NCBI RefSeq assembly: GCF_016919385.1
Contig: NZ_CP070351.1
Coordinates: 3,968,001-4,032,000, forward strand
Length of the DNA stretch: 64,000 bases
Origin: Gordonia sp. PDNC005
GTDB lineage: Bacteria; Actinomycetota; Actinomycetes; Mycobacteriales; Mycobacteriaceae
Direction of reading: 5' to 3'
This document shows, in pieces, positions 63,075-64,000 of this stretch (within the stretch, counting starts at the first letter, position 1; each line of letters begins with the position of its first letter). A program made the position numbers and the translations under genes. The notes beneath the pieces are model-generated. The model saw nothing but the letters and a program-made list of their open reading frames with translations. It searched no databases and was not told where the DNA came from.

Positions 63075-64000
63075 TCAGCGCATGATGCGCGCGAGGAACG
63101 GTGTGGAGTCCTTCATGGACGCGAGGACCGTTCCGGAGTGATCCTGCGTCGGGTAGATGTGCAGGTCGACGGGCTGTCCGGCGGCACGCATCTGTGCGTA
63201 CAGCGACAGTGCCGATGGTGCGGGGACGTCCATGTCCTTGAGCCCCTGACCGAGGAAGATCGGGCGGTCGTATCCCGAGTACGGCGTGCTCATGTACTTG
63301 ACGAGAGCCGCCTGGACGCCCGGAATCGACGAGATCGGGCGGGTGAACCAGGAGTTGACCTTCGCACCGGTCATCTTGGCGTGCAGCTCCGGGTAGCAGA
63401 GGGTCTTCGCCTCGGCGACCACGCTGCGTCCCTTGGCGCTCAGGATGCGGTCGAGGTGAAGGTCGGGACGTGCGTCGCCGAAGCCGGCGAGGATGTACGC
63501 CGAGTACGTCGACAGTCCGGCAGGCATGCCGATCGGCGGGAACGACGGACCGGCCTGCCACACGATGTGCTCGATGTTGGCGGGGGTGCCGGTCGCGACC
63601 ACGCCGCGGTAGTCCAGGCCGGAGCCTCGGGAGATCGACGTCGCGCGTCGAGCTGCGTTGAGGGCGGCGCTTGCGCCCTGCGACTGTCCGACGATGGCCC
63701 AGGTCCGGCTCAGCGGCAGACCCGCCTTCTGCGCGGCGATCACCGAGTCGACAGTCGACGACGCCTGCACTGCGCCGCTCAAGTAGCTCATCAGGCCGGG
63801 GGTGCCGAGGCCGACGTAGTCGGTGGCGACGACGGCGTATCCCTGATTCAGCCAGTGACCGAGGTACGCCACGTCGCGTTCACTGCGGGGCTGCGCCGAC
63901 GGAGCGCAGTTGTCCCCGAGTCCAACGGTGCCGTGTGCCCAGGCGACGACTTTGTAGCCGCCCTTCGGAGCGGGACGCTTCGGCAGGAAGATCGCGCCGG
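63075..64000 (-). CDS. Secretory lipase-family protein (N-terminus outside window)
   Basis: Alpha/beta hydrolase of the fungal/actinobacterial LIP family. The frame is open to the window edge (about 308 residues seen). Visible blocks are WAHGTVGLGDNCAPS, VVATDYVGLGTPGL, and the nucleophile elbow VGQSQGASAAL (G-x-S-x-G). The acid is in the region FLGQGLKDMDVPAPSALSL, and the catalytic His is in YPTQDHSGTV. The start and any signal peptide lie beyond 64000. Triacylglycerol or wax ester hydrolysis is the family role. Confidence 0.87.
   Translation of the reverse strand, partial: GAIFLPKRPAPKGGYKVVAWAHGTVGLGDNCAPSAQPRSERDVAYLGHWLNQGYAVVATDYVGLGTPGLMSYLSGAVQASSTVDSVIAAQKAGLPLSRTWAIVGQSQGASAALNAARRATSISRGSGLDYRGVVATGTPANIEHIVWQAGPSFPPIGMPAGLSTYSAYILAGFGDARPDLHLDRILSAKGRSVVAEAKTLCYPELHAKMTGAKVNSWFTRPISSIPGVQAALVKYMSTPYSGYDRPIFLGQGLKDMDVPAPSALSLYAQMRAAGQPVDLHIYPTQDHSGTVLASMKDSTPFLARIMR

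Overview
The window is about 64 kb of GC-rich DNA from a mycolic-acid-making actinobacterium (order Mycobacteriales). It holds nearly the whole conserved locus for building the mycolyl-arabinogalactan cell wall: glf, glfT2, a PAP2 phosphatase, the UbiA phosphoribosyltransferase, aftB, two antigen-85-type mycolyltransferases, a cutinase-like lipase, fadD32-pks13-accD4, three emb arabinosyltransferases, aftA, dprE2 and dprE1. Three emb paralogues, an orphan ectD, dispersed short repeats of the kind that read NERSESKGR when translated, and wHTH-nuclease (AbiEi/DUF559-like) genes suggest Gordonia or a close relative such as Williamsia. The genus is an inference.

Layout. 1-5.8 kb: serS, a septum-formation-type membrane protein, a small zincin, an unknown gene, a phosphoglycerate mutase-like gene, pheA and a DUF2470 gene. 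This matches M. tuberculosis Rv3834c-Rv3839 in order and strand. 5.9-11.2 kb: a CPBP membrane protein, a Rieske/metallo-beta-lactamase protein with a TetR, and a TetR/acyl-CoA dehydrogenase divergent pair. 11.2-22.2 kb: two acyltransferases, a HAD hydrolase and a SpoIID protein, then galactan and arabinan genes glf-glfT2-PAP2-ubiA-aftB. 22.5-38 kb: two mycolyltransferases, a DUF732 lipoprotein, a cutinase, an F420-type oxidoreductase, and fadD32-pks13-accD4 for mycolate condensation. 38-41.6 kb: small membrane proteins and an accessory gene. 41.6-62.4 kb, mostly minus strand: dprE1-dprE2-aftA, then unrelated genes (MBL hydrolase, DEAD helicase, aroQ, thioesterase, ectD), embC, a putative KstR-controlled gene pair, and embA-embB. 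A universal stress protein and a partial lipase close the window.

How the genes work together: UbiA, PAP2, DprE1 and DprE2 make decaprenylphosphoryl-arabinose. AftA, EmbA/B/C and AftB polymerise it on the galactan made by Glf and GlfT2. FadD32, Pks13 and AccD4 make mycolates, and the antigen-85 enzymes attach them.

The most unusual feature is a pair of roughly 1.1-kb cassettes (23563-24683 and 40519-41616). Each carries one wHTH plus nuclease-like gene between its own specific palindromic repeats, and in both the repeats appear to overlap the gene ends. They look like REP/RAYT-style or TIR-bounded selfish units built around a different nuclease fold. Other points of interest are candidate MtrA, CRP/GlxR, KstR and IdeR sites, a repeat inserted in frame in pks13, and a valine at the EmbB position equivalent to ethambutol-resistance codon 306.
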